NCBI GenBank assembly: GCA_028684095.1
Contig: JAQUGQ010000010.1
Location: 1-56,454, forward strand
Direction of reading: 5' to 3'
Length of the DNA: 56,454 bases
Origin: Clostridia bacterium
Lineage (GTDB): Bacteria; Bacillota; Clostridia; TANB77; CAG-465
How positions within the stretch are numbered: position 1 is the first letter of the stretch; each line of letters opens with the position of its first letter. A program made the position numbers and the translations under genes. Below the pieces are notes generated by a model. That model searched no databases, was not told the origin of the DNA, and saw only the letters and a list, made by a program, of their open reading frames with translations. Of this stretch, positions 1 to 8,981 are shown in pieces.

Positions 1-50
1 CTTAGACCTAACGGTTTCGGGAAAATATGGAGTCGCCAAATTTTTTATAT

Positions 51-126
51 TCCTCAATAGCTCAGTTGGTAGAGCATGCGGCTGTTAACCGCAGGGTCAT
101 AGGTTCGAGTCCTATTTGAGGAGCCA
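51..126 (+). tRNA. tRNA-Asn (anticodon GTT)
   Basis: The cloverleaf can be folded by eye. The acceptor stem pairs tcctcaa (51-57) with ttgagga (116-122). The anticodon stem is tgcgg/ccgca (77-81 and 89-93), with anticodon GTT at 84-86. The T-arm carries ggttcgagtcc, and the 3' CCA is encoded at 124-126. It delivers asparagine to AAC/AAU codons. A terminator-like hairpin follows directly. Confidence 0.96.
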
Positions 127-132
127 AGATAG

Positions 133-172
133 CACTGTATAAGCGTATATATGTTTTAAACAGTGTTTTTTT
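133..172 (+). terminator. Intrinsic terminator of the tRNA unit
   Basis: The arms cactgt (133-138) and acagtg (160-165) pair around an AT-rich loop and are followed by a run of seven T. The position just after the encoded CCA suits termination of the tRNA transcript. Confidence 0.65.
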
Positions 173-285
173 GTTATCCTATAAACCCAAATTAGAAAAT
201 ATGACAAAATTATATTTTTTACAAACAGTTGAAATATATGTTTATTTGTGATAATATATATATCGAAGTAGAAAGGAGTAATATT

Positions 286-1164
286 ATGATAGATTTGCAT
301 ACACATACAAATAATTCTGATGGTTCTGATGATGTTATAACCTTACTTAAAAAAGCAGAAGAAAAAAAAATAGAATGTCTTTCTATTACAGATCATGATA
401 ATTGTATAGCATATAATGAACTGAAAAATATTAATATAAATGAATATTATTCAGGTAAGTTAATTAAAGGTGTAGAATTAACAACACTTGTGAATGGCGT
501 AACTATTGAATTATTGGGATATGGTATAAATACTGACTTCATAAATAAAAAAGTAAAAGAAATATATCTTTCAGCTACAGAAATAAAAAAAATACAAATA
601 AAAAGAGCATATGATATTTGTATGAAAATAGGTGTAATATTAGATAATAATATATTAAATATGAAAATTGATGAACTTTTTGTATCATCTTTTATTCATA
701 AAAATATAACTAAATACATTGATAATAAGAAAATTTTAAAAGATGAAGAATCATGGAAAGATAGATATGTTTTTTACAGAAAACATATTACAAATCCAAA
801 AAGTCCATTTTTCTTGGATCTTAGTGATATAATACCATCATGTGGTAAAATAGTAAATTTAATAAAGAAAGCAGGAGGACTAGTATTTATTCCACATATC
901 TATATGTATGGTGAAAACTCTGAAAATGTTTTAAAATATTTAATAGATAACTATAAAATAGATGGTATTGAATGTTATTATAGCTCTTTCAACAAAGAAC
1001 AAACTAATTATTTATTAAATTATTGTAAAAATAGCAATTTATATATATCAGGTGGTAGTGATTATCATGGAGATTTAAAACCAGAGATAGATATAGGGGT
1101 AGGTAAAAATAATTTAGATATACCATATAATATATTAAATGAATGGATTGATAAGGTTATATGA
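286..1164 (+). CDS. PHP-domain metal-dependent phosphoesterase
   Basis: This 292-residue protein of the PHP phosphoesterase family (TrpH/YciV-like) probably hydrolyses a phosphate ester, such as a nucleotide 3',5'-bisphosphate or an oligonucleotide end, in the cytoplasm. PHP motif I is DLHTHTNNSDGS, with H5 and H7. Motif II is SITDHDN around residues 34-39. The later metal ligands are in FIPHIYMYGE and GGSDYHGD. The start at 286 is chosen because gaaaggag lies 9 bases upstream, whereas an upstream in-frame ATG at 229 has no ribosome site. The gene stands alone between the tRNA and a convergent gene and shares a bidirectional terminator with it. The fold is secure; the substrate cannot be read from sequence. 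Confidence 0.85.
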   Translation: MIDLHTHTNNSDGSDDVITLLKKAEEKKIECLSITDHDNCIAYNELKNININEYYSGKLIKGVELTTLVNGVTIELLGYGINTDFINKKVKEIYLSATEIKKIQIKRAYDICMKIGVILDNNILNMKIDELFVSSFIHKNITKYIDNKKILKDEESWKDRYVFYRKHITNPKSPFFLDLSDIIPSCGKIVNLIKKAGGLVFIPHIYMYGENSENVLKYLIDNYKIDGIECYYSSFNKEQTNYLLNYCKNSNLYISGGSDYHGDLKPEIDIGVGKNNLDIPYNILNEWIDKVI

Positions 1165-1494
1165 ATATCAAATAACAGTATTAGTAGAAAACACTAAATA
1201 ATAATGGTTTTGAAAAATTAAAATTTCTATTTCATAACAATAAAATTATATATTTATTGTTACTTTGTTGATAGGGTACATAGCTATTAAATAAGGGGTT
1301 GTTGGTTTAAGATTAATATGAGAAGTTGAAGGATAATGTAGGGTAAAGTAATATTTATGTCCTTATATTATTAATTATAGCACAGTGTAAACAATAAAAA
1401 TATATGCACAAGTTATAAAAAAACACCTATACTTAATTTGAAATTAAGTATAGGTATTTTAATTAAATATAATTATATATTACTGGAGATTAGA
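1165..1494. other. Intergenic stretch between convergent genes
   Basis: About 330 bases of AT-rich DNA without a plausible gene. The only clear element is the bidirectional hairpin at 1425-1455. The rest shows no promoter or repeat that I can support. Confidence 0.6.
1425..1460. terminator. Bidirectional intrinsic terminator
   Basis: A perfect 15-bp inverted repeat (1425-1439 with 1441-1455) is flanked by a T-run on the right and an A-run on the left. It can therefore end both the PHP gene on the + strand and the gene on the - strand. Confidence 0.85.
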
Positions 1495-2430
1495 TTATAA
1501 TTTATGAAAAGAACTAGTATTTGTAAAATGTTTTTTCATGATTAATAGTGTACCACATCTTATAGCTAATTTGTTTTTTAGCATAAGTACTATTTCTTCC
1601 TGCTCAATAGGTATATATTTACAATTATTTTCATAAAGAATATAGTTTTTTGAATTTGATTTTTTTACATCAACAGATATAATTGAAATATATTGTTTGT
1701 TTTTATCATAATTATTAAAACAATATGCATAATATAAATTTTTTTTAGATTCAGTATCTAGTATTTGATCAAATACATAATTGTAGTAATGAGAAATTTC
1801 TATAAATTTCATATTTTTTGTATTTTCACTTGAATAAATGTATTCCATAATTAATTCTACCTTTTGATCTAACTCTAAATTATTTGGTAATGTTAATTTA
1901 AATTTTTCAATATTATTATCAGTATAATCGTTGAAATTATCTATATATCCTATAGACTTGTCTATTTCTCTTAGATTATTTTCATCAATTACAGAGAAAT
2001 AGTAATCTTGACCAGTTCCAAAGAATTTTGTTTTTGACCGTGATTGTATATTTTCTAAATCTAACTGTAAATCTGCAAAGTATATTTTTTTGTCTTTTGT
2101 TATAATTTCATTATACACATGTTTATCATCTGTTGCATTAGTAGTGTATATATGAATACCAAAGATATTTAATATATATTCATATATATAAGATAATGAT
2201 TTACATATTATTATTTTACTTTTAAATTTTTCGTTTAATGTATGTTTATTGTAGGTTATTTCTTTATATATTTTGTTTTTAGATCTACTATTTCCATATA
2301 TATAGTTTGGGTCAAAATAAACTATTTTGCCAAGTTCAATGTATATATATCTAGCTTTAGATATTTCATTTAAATTATTTGGCATTTCATTTTTTATTCT
2401 ACTTATAAAATCATTTAGTGTTTCCATCAT
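1495..2430 (-). CDS. Transglutaminase/papain-like protein of unknown role
   Basis: This 311-residue soluble protein has no signal peptide. A stretch typical of transglutaminase-like (papain-fold) proteins shows a candidate catalytic triad: Cys76 in IIICKSLSYIY, His104 in DDKHVYNEI and Asp120 in YFADLQLD, spaced as in that superfamily. The N-terminal segment (ARYIYIELGKIVYFDP) and the C-terminal half are not recognised. The ribosome site aggagagg lies just upstream of two adjacent ATGs; either could be the start. The gene carries a CGG arginine codon (residue 131, 2038-2040), which is almost absent from core genes here. It may be a protease-like or amide-modifying enzyme; no substrate can be inferred. 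Confidence 0.5.
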   Translation of the reverse strand: MMETLNDFISRIKNEMPNNLNEISKARYIYIELGKIVYFDPNYIYGNSRSKNKIYKEITYNKHTLNEKFKSKIIICKSLSYIYEYILNIFGIHIYTTNATDDKHVYNEIITKDKKIYFADLQLDLENIQSRSKTKFFGTGQDYYFSVIDENNLREIDKSIGYIDNFNDYTDNNIEKFKLTLPNNLELDQKVELIMEYIYSSENTKNMKFIEISHYYNYVFDQILDTESKKNLYYAYCFNNYDKNKQYISIISVDVKKSNSKNYILYENNCKYIPIEQEEIVLMLKNKLAIRCGTLLIMKKHFTNTSSFHKL

Positions 2431-2897
2431 ATCCTCTCCTTTGTATTTATTAACCCAAAATTATTAGTTGATATATTTTTAAAATAAATTTATTTTAAAT
2501 TGTTAAATTACTATACATATATTATAACATATTTGTCAAGTATATAAGGAATTTAATTATTAAAAACAATTATAATGTGTAATAATATTTAATTCTACAT
2601 CAATAGAGTATGGTGTAGAAAAAATTACCTATTTTATTGGAATATGGACTAAATAATTTAGTTATTAGAGTTAATATGATTTTAGTCTAGATTGCCACTG
2701 CTTTGCAAATAGTTATAAATTACTCTTTATATATACATAACTTTATTTTATATAATGCGGTTAATAGCATATTTTGTTATATAATTTTACATATATTAGG
2801 TTATAATTAAATAAAATATTGACAATTGAATGATGTTGTAGTATAATAAAACATAATTAATTATGTAACCTTAAAATAATTTGTAAGGAGCAATAAT
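2431..2897. other. Divergent intergenic region
   Basis: 467 bases between divergent genes. The right end holds the consensus promoter of the HD-GYP gene (2819-2847). The rest is AT-rich and I see no gene, terminator or repeat in it. Confidence 0.6.
2819..2847 (+). promoter_or_regulatory. Sigma-A promoter of the HD-GYP gene
   Basis: TTGACA at 2819-2824, a 17-base spacer and TATAAT at 2842-2847, about 50 bases before the start codon at 2898. Both hexamers match the consensus exactly. Confidence 0.85.
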
Positions 2898-3941
2898 ATG
2901 AATATATGTGAATTAGGAGGAAAAGAAAGATTCGAGAGAATAAAATGTGTCCAAAATGCTACAATTAAAATTGCTTATGAATGGGCAGAAATCTTGGAGT
3001 TCTACATTCATATCTCTGGAAAAATTTCACTTGCTGATGTTTATCAAACATATAAAAGAATTATCATTAAAGTGGAAGGAGAAATAACTGAAGAAAAAGT
3101 TGAATGTTTAGAACTTATGAAAAGAGCAATTACTATATTATTAGATGTATGGAAGTATAAAGAATCTTTACTTGAAGTTATAAATGAAGTAAATTTGAAA
3201 TTTGAGCCTATAATGGGAGGTTGCAATAAAACGTTTCTAGAAATGTTTTATAATATGCATTTTAGTAAAATAAACTATAAGATTGATGTTATGATTATTT
3301 TGTTTGAATCTGATCTTAAAATTGAATACAAAGGTGATTTACAAAAAGAGTTGTCGGATATATATACTCAAACTGTAAATACTCTCATTAGTATAATTGA
3401 TATCAAAGATCCATATACAAGAGGACATTCTGAAAGGGTATCTATTCTTGCAGAAAAGTTTGGTAGAACATTAGACTTATCGCAAACGATATTAGAGGAA
3501 TTGGTAATCGCTTCAAAGTTACATGATATTGGTAAAATAGGGATATCTGAAACAATTTTAACAAAGAAATGCTTTCTTTCGGTAGAAGAATATAATATAA
3601 TTAAAAAACATACTGAATTAGGTGAATCAATAGTAAAAGGAATACCCGGATTTCAAAACATTGCTCACATTATTAAATACCATCATGAAAGATATGATGG
3701 AAAGGGATATTATAATTTATCTTCATCTAAGATATCTCAAAGTATTTATATAATTTGTTTGTGTGATTCTTTTGATACAATGAATTCTGATAGATCATAT
3801 AGGGCATATTTGGATTTTGAATCAATTATCAAAGAATTTGAAAATTGTTCAAGTACACAATTTGAACCGGTACTATGCCACAGATTTATATTTTTTTTAT
3901 TAGAAAACAATAAAGACATACAAAAAATATATTCGAAGTAA
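2898..3941 (+). CDS. HD-GYP domain protein, probable cyclic-di-nucleotide phosphodiesterase
   Basis: 347 residues. The first 150 residues are a helical region that I do not recognise and may be a sensor. The rest is an HD-GYP domain: GHSER (H177), LHDIGKIG (H209-D210), and HHERYDGKGYY (262-272), then a final helix with CDSFDTM and SYR. HD-GYP enzymes hydrolyse cyclic di-GMP or related dinucleotides. The signature GYP is GYY here, so the proline is replaced. The metal-binding histidines are kept, so activity is likely but the specificity is uncertain. No transmembrane segment is seen. The start follows gtaaggag at a normal distance, and the gene has its own consensus promoter and terminator. 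Confidence 0.85.
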   Translation: MNICELGGKERFERIKCVQNATIKIAYEWAEILEFYIHISGKISLADVYQTYKRIIIKVEGEITEEKVECLELMKRAITILLDVWKYKESLLEVINEVNLKFEPIMGGCNKTFLEMFYNMHFSKINYKIDVMIILFESDLKIEYKGDLQKELSDIYTQTVNTLISIIDIKDPYTRGHSERVSILAEKFGRTLDLSQTILEELVIASKLHDIGKIGISETILTKKCFLSVEEYNIIKKHTELGESIVKGIPGFQNIAHIIKYHHERYDGKGYYNLSSSKISQSIYIICLCDSFDTMNSDRSYRAYLDFESIIKEFENCSSTQFEPVLCHRFIFFLLENNKDIQKIYSK

Positions 3942-3947
3942 AAAATG

Positions 3948-3982
3948 AAAAGAGTAATATTTAATATATTATTCTTTTTATA
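3948..3982 (+). terminator. Intrinsic terminator after the HD-GYP gene
   Basis: The arms aaaagagtaata (3948-3959) and tattattctttt (3967-3978) pair with one G-U, and the hairpin ends in a T-rich stretch. Confidence 0.6.
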
Positions 3983-4010
3983 TTGTAAAAAAAAAATTAT
4001 ATGATATAAT
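3983..4010 (+). promoter_or_regulatory. Sigma-A promoter with extended -10
   Basis: TTGTAA at 3983-3988, a 16-base spacer of mostly A, and the extended -10 box TGATATAAT ending at 4010. It lies 40 bases before the start codon of the membrane HD protein. Confidence 0.65.
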
Positions 4011-4050
4011 TACCTAATATAAAAAATGTATTATTTTAGAGGTGAATTTA

Positions 4051-5154
4051 ATGAATAAGGTTCTATGGGTATGTGTAATAACAAATATAGTATATAGTTT
4101 TTTTGAATTTAAAAATATTATTAGTCCTGCATACATAATTGTACTTTTATTACTTATAATCTTAATTGATGGAAATAAGATAAAATTAGTAAATTTGTTA
4201 AGTATAATTACTGCTATTGTTGGAATAATTTTATCAATTTATGGTATTGGTACAATAATGATTATAATATCTGGTATAGCTATAATTCTAGAAGTAATAC
4301 AGGGATATTTTTTAGTGTCTAATGGAAAAAAATATGATAAAAGTTTGGGGATTAATGAAATTAAAGAAAAAGAAATAGAAGATATTAAAATTGTTACTGA
4401 ATACAACATTGATCGAATTAGAGATACATTCGATAACTTTATAAAAGATTATGATAAAACAAATCATATGATTGATATGAAATATAAACATGCAATAGAT
4501 GTAGCAAATAATGCTCTAAATATAGCTAGAAGTATTGGATTAGATGAAGAAGGAAGATACTTAGCATATATTGTTGGTATACTTCATGATATTGGAAAAT
4601 TTGAACAAGTAAAATTATATAAAACATTAGATGATACTAATACAGTAGACCATGTAAATTATGGTTGTGATATACTTAAAAATGGTTTGATAAGACAGTT
4701 CATAAATGAAAATAAGTATGATGAGATAATAATTAAAACTATACAAAATCATAATAAATTTTGTATAGACAGTAGTTTTTCAGATGATGAGAAGCTATAT
4801 TGTAGCATTTTAAGAGATTCAGATAAATTAGATGTATTTAAACGTTTAAGTGAAGGTCAATTTGAGGATAATTACAATGTAACAAAAGATATGATAATAT
4901 CACCAGAAATTAGTCTTCAAATAAATAAAAAACATCCAATAGAATTTAGTTTAGGGAATAATAATTTGGATAAAGTTTTACTAAGACTATCAATGATATA
5001 TGATATTAATTATGCATATACTTTGAAAACAATAAAACAAAATGATTACTTAAATAAATATATAGTATTAATAGACACAATAGATTATAATAAATTAATA
5101 CTAAAGAACATATTGAATGATCTATATGAATATATAGATAACAAGTTAAAATAG
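4051..5154 (+). CDS. Membrane-anchored HD-domain phosphohydrolase
   Basis: 367 residues. Three or four hydrophobic helices fill roughly residues 1-90, then a linker, then an HD domain with H147 in MKYKHAID, H179-D180 in GILHDIGKFEQ and a late aspartate in ILRDSDKLDVF. The architecture suggests a membrane-tethered metal-dependent phosphohydrolase acting on a nucleotide or phosphoester in the cytoplasm. It lacks the HHExxDGxGYP segment, so it is not HD-GYP. The ATG at 4051 is preferred over the in-frame GTG at 4042, because agaggtga overlaps the latter and sits 6-7 bases before the ATG. The stop codon is part of a bidirectional terminator shared with the convergent small gene. Confidence 0.8.
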   Translation: MNKVLWVCVITNIVYSFFEFKNIISPAYIIVLLLLIILIDGNKIKLVNLLSIITAIVGIILSIYGIGTIMIIISGIAIILEVIQGYFLVSNGKKYDKSLGINEIKEKEIEDIKIVTEYNIDRIRDTFDNFIKDYDKTNHMIDMKYKHAIDVANNALNIARSIGLDEEGRYLAYIVGILHDIGKFEQVKLYKTLDDTNTVDHVNYGCDILKNGLIRQFINENKYDEIIIKTIQNHNKFCIDSSFSDDEKLYCSILRDSDKLDVFKRLSEGQFEDNYNVTKDMIISPEISLQINKKHPIEFSLGNNNLDKVLLRLSMIYDINYAYTLKTIKQNDYLNKYIVLIDTIDYNKLILKNILNDLYEYIDNKLK

Positions 5155-5187
5155 AAAAAGCAGAAATTAATTTTCTGCTTTTTCTAT
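5151..5187. terminator. Bidirectional terminator overlapping two stop codons
   Basis: A perfect 16-bp stem (5151-5166 with 5172-5187, loop ttaat). The stop codon of the + gene (5152-5154) and that of the - gene (5167-5169) both lie inside it, so the two convergent genes end on the same hairpin. Confidence 0.88.
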
Positions 5188-5358
5188 TTTAATAAATAAT
5201 TTACATTTACAAATTCCATCATTAACAAATTCATCACATGGACAAAGTGTAGTATCATCAACATTTACTCTACATGGACAATGTCCATTTTTTTTGTATA
5301 TACCTTCTATAATTTGGTGTACATATTCTTTGTTTTTATTTAATTCATATCCTTTCAT
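5167..5358 (-). CDS. Small ferredoxin-thioredoxin reductase catalytic-chain-like protein
   Basis: 63 residues with a cysteine pattern typical of the FTR catalytic beta chain: CPC at 27-29, CPC at 39-41 and CKC at 50-52, followed by LF. In this family the cysteines bind a [4Fe-4S] cluster and form the redox-active disulfide that reduces thioredoxin-like partners. The gap between the first two CPC motifs is 9 residues here, against 16 in the classical enzyme, and the last motif is CKC rather than CHC. It is therefore a shortened clostridial relative. The start is set by gaaggagg 8 bases upstream. No partner subunit lies next to it. Confidence 0.7.
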   Translation of the reverse strand: MKGYELNKNKEYVHQIIEGIYKKNGHCPCRVNVDDTTLCPCDEFVNDGICKCKLFIKIEKAEN

Positions 5359-5462
5359 TTAATATCCTCCTTCTATAATAATATATAATATATGTTCATA
5401 TATATATATTATATCACATATATTTAAAAAGTAAACGTAAAATTACCTATTGGGGGGAGTGT

Positions 5463-6035
5463 ATGTCAAAAATTTGGTCATTTATTATTTTGATAAGTAT
5501 CATTATAGCTTTTTTAACTGGAAAACCAGATATTATAACAAGCTCTGTTATGAGTGAAAGTAAAACAGCAGTAGAAAATATTATATATTTAATTGGAATG
5601 ATGTGTTTTTGGAGTGGTATATTTAAAATATTTGAAAACACTTCGTTACTAGATAAATTATCTAATAAAATAAACAAAGTAGTACTAAAGTTTTTTAATA
5701 AAAAAGAATTAACTGAAGAAGCTCAAAAAAGTATGGCACTTAATATAACTAGTAATATACTTGGATTAGGTAATGCTGCCACAATACATGGAATTAAAAC
5801 TATAGAAGCTATGGCATCAGTTAATAAGAGTGAAACACCAAGTAATAATATGACCAAATTTGTACTTATAAATACAGCTTCATTACAGCTTATACCAACT
5901 AATATGATTGCACTAAGAACATTATATGGATCTAGTAATCCAGCAAATATTTTAATTCCAGTTTGGATAGTTACAATAATTTCACTTACTGTTGGATTAA
6001 TAAGTATAAGTATATTAAATAAAATTATTAAATAA
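5463..6035 (+). CDS. spmA: Spore maturation protein A
   Basis: 190-residue integral membrane protein of the nucleoside-recognition/Gate domain family. SpmA acts with SpmB in the developing spore and is needed for proper dehydration of the spore core. Visible features are an N-terminal hydrophobic helix, the segment MALNITSNILGLGNAATIHG and the following PSNNMTKFVLINTASLQLIP, which is strongly conserved in SpmA. The start ATG at 5463 follows ggggggag at 5 bases. spmB begins 16 bases after the stop, so the two are one operon. Confidence 0.92.
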   Translation: MSKIWSFIILISIIIAFLTGKPDIITSSVMSESKTAVENIIYLIGMMCFWSGIFKIFENTSLLDKLSNKINKVVLKFFNKKELTEEAQKSMALNITSNILGLGNAATIHGIKTIEAMASVNKSETPSNNMTKFVLINTASLQLIPTNMIALRTLYGSSNPANILIPVWIVTIISLTVGLISISILNKIIK

Positions 6036-6051
6036 AAGAAGGAAGTTATAG

Positions 6052-6576
6052 ATGTTAAATTATTTGGCAGTTAGTGTAATTCCAATAATGATATTTGTTA
6101 TAATAATTATTGGTATAAAGGAAAAAAAAGATGTATATGCACTATTTATTGAAGGTGTAATTGAAGGTATTAAAATAGTATATAAAATATTTCCTTATGT
6201 ATTAGGGATAACAGTTGCTATAGGGTTACTTAAAAATACTAATGCATTAAATATTATATTAACTCCTATTATACCAATATTAAATAATCTAGGAGTTCCT
6301 ATGGATATAATTCCACTTATGGCTTTTAGACCATTATCTGGAGCAGCATCTACATCATTAGTGATGGACATATTTAAAAATTGTGGTCCTGATTCTACGA
6401 GTGGTAAGATTGCATCTGTAATTATGGGTGGAACAGAGACAACAATATATACAATAACTATATTATTTGCAGCAGCAAAAGTAAAAAATTTAAGGGGAAC
6501 ATTAATTGCTGGATTACTAGCTGATGTAACTGCAATAATTACTGCAATAATTCTTGTAAATATTGCAGTAATTTAA
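6052..6576 (+). CDS. spmB: Spore maturation protein B
   Basis: 174-residue membrane protein and partner of SpmA. Conserved family segments are visible: MAFRPLSGAASTSLVMDIF and IMGGTETTIYTITILF. Hydrophobic helices run along the whole length. The start follows agaaggaag by a few bases. A weak hairpin (actgcaata at 6541-6549 with tattgcagt at 6561-6569) overlaps the last codons and may serve as a terminator. The gene length is normal for the family. Confidence 0.92.
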   Translation: MLNYLAVSVIPIMIFVIIIIGIKEKKDVYALFIEGVIEGIKIVYKIFPYVLGITVAIGLLKNTNALNIILTPIIPILNNLGVPMDIIPLMAFRPLSGAASTSLVMDIFKNCGPDSTSGKIASVIMGGTETTIYTITILFAAAKVKNLRGTLIAGLLADVTAIITAIILVNIAVI

Positions 6577-6632
6577 TTAAAAGACTAGAAAAAAAAAAAA
6601 TATATGATATAATTTTTTCACGAGGTAATAAC

Positions 6633-7877
6633 ATGAACAGGAACGAAAAAATATATCCTATATACAGAATGTTTGGATATGATTATTTATTTTATATGGT
6701 TATATCATTTCTTTTTTTCACGATAACAAAAGGAATAAGTGTTGGGCAAATAATGTATTTATCAGCATTTGCTGCTATTTTTATTTCTATTTTTCAAGTA
6801 CCTACAAATTATATAGTAGAAAAAATAGGGCTTAAAAAAAGCATGATAATTGGAAATTTGTTTTGGATAACACATATGGTAATAATCATGGTAGGAACAA
6901 GTTTTACTGTATTTGTAATTGCTGAAGCAATATGTGCACTTGGAACTTGTTTAAAGACATTATCTGAAACCCAACTGTTATATGCAAGTTTAAAGAAAAC
7001 TAATAATAGAAAAAACTTTGCAAAAATTGAGGGTAAAGGAGTATCTTGGTATTACTATTTTGAAGCTCTATCAACACTTTTTGTTGGTTCATTATTTCAG
7101 ATAAATAATTATTTACCCATGGTATGTACTTTAACATTTGGAATTATTACATTTGTTATTTCTATGTTTTTTGACGATATAAAAGATTACATGACTGAAA
7201 AATCTTCAATTACACAATATTTAAAAGGATTTAAATTAGTACTCAAAAGTAAAAGAATAATATCTATTTTCTTATTTTCATTTATAATGGCGGGATTAAT
7301 AAGGGTTACAGATATAATTCAAAAGAGCACAATTGTTGATTTACAAGTAAGTGCAGTAGAATATTCTCTTATATTTGCGGTGCTGACTTTTTGTATTGGT
7401 ATTGGATCTAGTATTCAATATAGAATAGAAAATGTATTTAAAAGAAAAACATTAACATTTATAGGATATTCTTTCGCAATATTAATATTAATACTGGGTG
7501 TATTTAACATTATATTACTAGATAAGAATTTGGTTTTAATAATTTCAATTGCTATACTAATAATGCGAAATTTGTTAAGTGGAATATATAGAATATCCGT
7601 AAAGAAATATATGAATAATTTTACAACACATAATGTAAGAGGAAAAATATTATCAGTATTTTACATATTTGAAAATGTTGGATCTGCAATATTATTTTTC
7701 ACTTGTGGATCAATAATAGATAATACGGGTACAAATAATACGTCTATAATTTTAGGTGTTTTTTCAATAGGAATAATATTTTTAGTAGCAAAATTTATGA
7801 ATAATAGATTAGGATTAAATGCAGAAGAATATTCTAAAGATGATATATTTGGTATTGATGTTGAAAAAGAAAAATAG
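6633..7877 (+). CDS. Major facilitator superfamily transporter
   Basis: 414 residues with about 12 hydrophobic helices. The loop between helices 2 and 3 holds NYIVEKIGLKKSM, the usual position of the MFS D/G-R-K/R motif. The protein probably exports or imports a small molecule across the cytoplasmic membrane; the substrate cannot be told. A -10 box TATAAT with TG extension (6608-6613) and cgaggtaata before the ATG show its own transcription start. The gene stands between the spm and spoIIIA operons, with a terminator behind it, so it is not clearly linked to sporulation. Confidence 0.82.
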   Translation: MNRNEKIYPIYRMFGYDYLFYMVISFLFFTITKGISVGQIMYLSAFAAIFISIFQVPTNYIVEKIGLKKSMIIGNLFWITHMVIIMVGTSFTVFVIAEAICALGTCLKTLSETQLLYASLKKTNNRKNFAKIEGKGVSWYYYFEALSTLFVGSLFQINNYLPMVCTLTFGIITFVISMFFDDIKDYMTEKSSITQYLKGFKLVLKSKRIISIFLFSFIMAGLIRVTDIIQKSTIVDLQVSAVEYSLIFAVLTFCIGIGSSIQYRIENVFKRKTLTFIGYSFAILILILGVFNIILLDKNLVLIISIAILIMRNLLSGIYRISVKKYMNNFTTHNVRGKILSVFYIFENVGSAILFFTCGSIIDNTGTNNTSIILGVFSIGIIFLVAKFMNNRLGLNAEEYSKDDIFGIDVEKEK

Positions 7878-7907
7878 AAATATAACAAACATAAATATAT
7901 AAAATTT

Positions 7908-7942
7908 AAAGAAGTAATTTTTAGAAATTACTTCTTTTTTTA
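7908..7942 (+). terminator. Intrinsic terminator after the MFS gene
   Basis: A perfect 13-bp stem (7908-7920 with 7925-7937, loop ttag) is followed by a T-run. It separates the transporter from the spoIIIA operon. Confidence 0.88.
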
Positions 7943-8072
7943 TCTGAAATCTTATTAATTCTTTTTTATCTAAAAGTAGTCAAAATATTTAAAATATAAG
8001 TATGTTTTTTTTACAAATATTTCATCTTTAATATGGTATAACATGTATAATAAAAAGGTAGGAAGTGGTAAT

Positions 8073-8981
8073 ATGGAAAATGTTTTGAATGTTTTGCCTA
8101 GTTCTATAAAATCTGAAATACAAAGTATAGGTTCATCTGGAACACTTAATGAAATAAGACTTAGAGTAGGTAGAAAATGTATAATATATATATCTAATAA
8201 AGAAATAGTTTTAGAGTATATAGTAGTTTTAAAAGATCTGTTGGATATTCTTGTAAAAGCTTCGAGTAATTCTATATATGCAATTCAAAATGATATAAAT
8301 CAAGGATTTGTAACAATAAAAGGCGGACATAGAATAGGAATATGTGGAGAAGTTGTTATTGATAATGGGAAAATAAAGAATATAAAAAATATTAATAGTA
8401 TGAATATAAGAATAGCAAGACAAATAATAGGATGTAGTGATAAGATATTGCCACATATTGTAGATAGTCAAAATTTTGAAAATACTCTTATTATATCATC
8501 TCCTGGATGTGGTAAGACTACAATGCTTAGAGATATAATAAGACAACTTAGTCAAGGTATACCAAATTTACATGTAGCAGGCGTAAATGTAGGAGTTATA
8601 GATGAAAGAGGGGAGATAGCATCAATTCATAATGGGATACCAGGACTTGATGTTGGAATGAGAACTGATGTTTTGACAAATGTGCCCAAAAATATAGGGA
8701 TAGAAATGTTAGTAAGAAGTATGGGTATAAAAATAGTTGCTACAGATGAAATAGGAACAGATTCTGATATGGAAGCAATAAAATATGCTGCATTATCTGG
8801 TGTTGGATTAATCTTTACAATGCATGGTAAGAGTATTGAGGATGTATATAGAAAGGAATGTATAAAAAGTGCGATTAAGGAGGGATTATTTGATAACATA
8901 ATTATTTTATCAAATGAAAATGGTCCAGGAACAATTAAAAAAATACATAAAATAAAAAAAATAGAAAAGGAGGTAGTTTAG
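8073..8981 (+). CDS. spoIIIAA: Stage III sporulation protein AA (ATPase)
   Basis: 302 residues. A P-loop ATPase related to type II/IV secretion motors. It powers the SpoIIIA-SpoIIQ channel linking mother cell and forespore after engulfment. Walker A is SSPGCGKTTM and the Walker B region contains VIDERGEIAS and TDEIGTDSDMEA. The ATG at 8073 is chosen over 8043 because aggaagtgg lies directly before it. It is the first of eight close-packed genes; the next begins immediately after its stop codon. A mother-cell sigma-E promoter would be expected upstream, but I could not identify one with confidence. Confidence 0.95.
   Translation: MENVLNVLPSSIKSEIQSIGSSGTLNEIRLRVGRKCIIYISNKEIVLEYIVVLKDLLDILVKASSNSIYAIQNDINQGFVTIKGGHRIGICGEVVIDNGKIKNIKNINSMNIRIARQIIGCSDKILPHIVDSQNFENTLIISSPGCGKTTMLRDIIRQLSQGIPNLHVAGVNVGVIDERGEIASIHNGIPGLDVGMRTDVLTNVPKNIGIEMLVRSMGIKIVATDEIGTDSDMEAIKYAALSGVGLIFTMHGKSIEDVYRKECIKSAIKEGLFDNIIILSNENGPGTIKKIHKIKKIEKEVV

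Noticed and set aside
1-41. End of a second tRNA before tRNA-Asn (ggagtcgcca looks like an acceptor end with CCA)
   Set aside because: No T-arm with a TTCRA-type loop can be formed in front of it, and the 5' part lies outside the window. Not enough to call a tRNA.
7990-8060. Sigma-E promoter before spoIIIAA
   Set aside because: Expected from biology, but no sequence close to the -35/-10 consensus at the right spacing could be defended.
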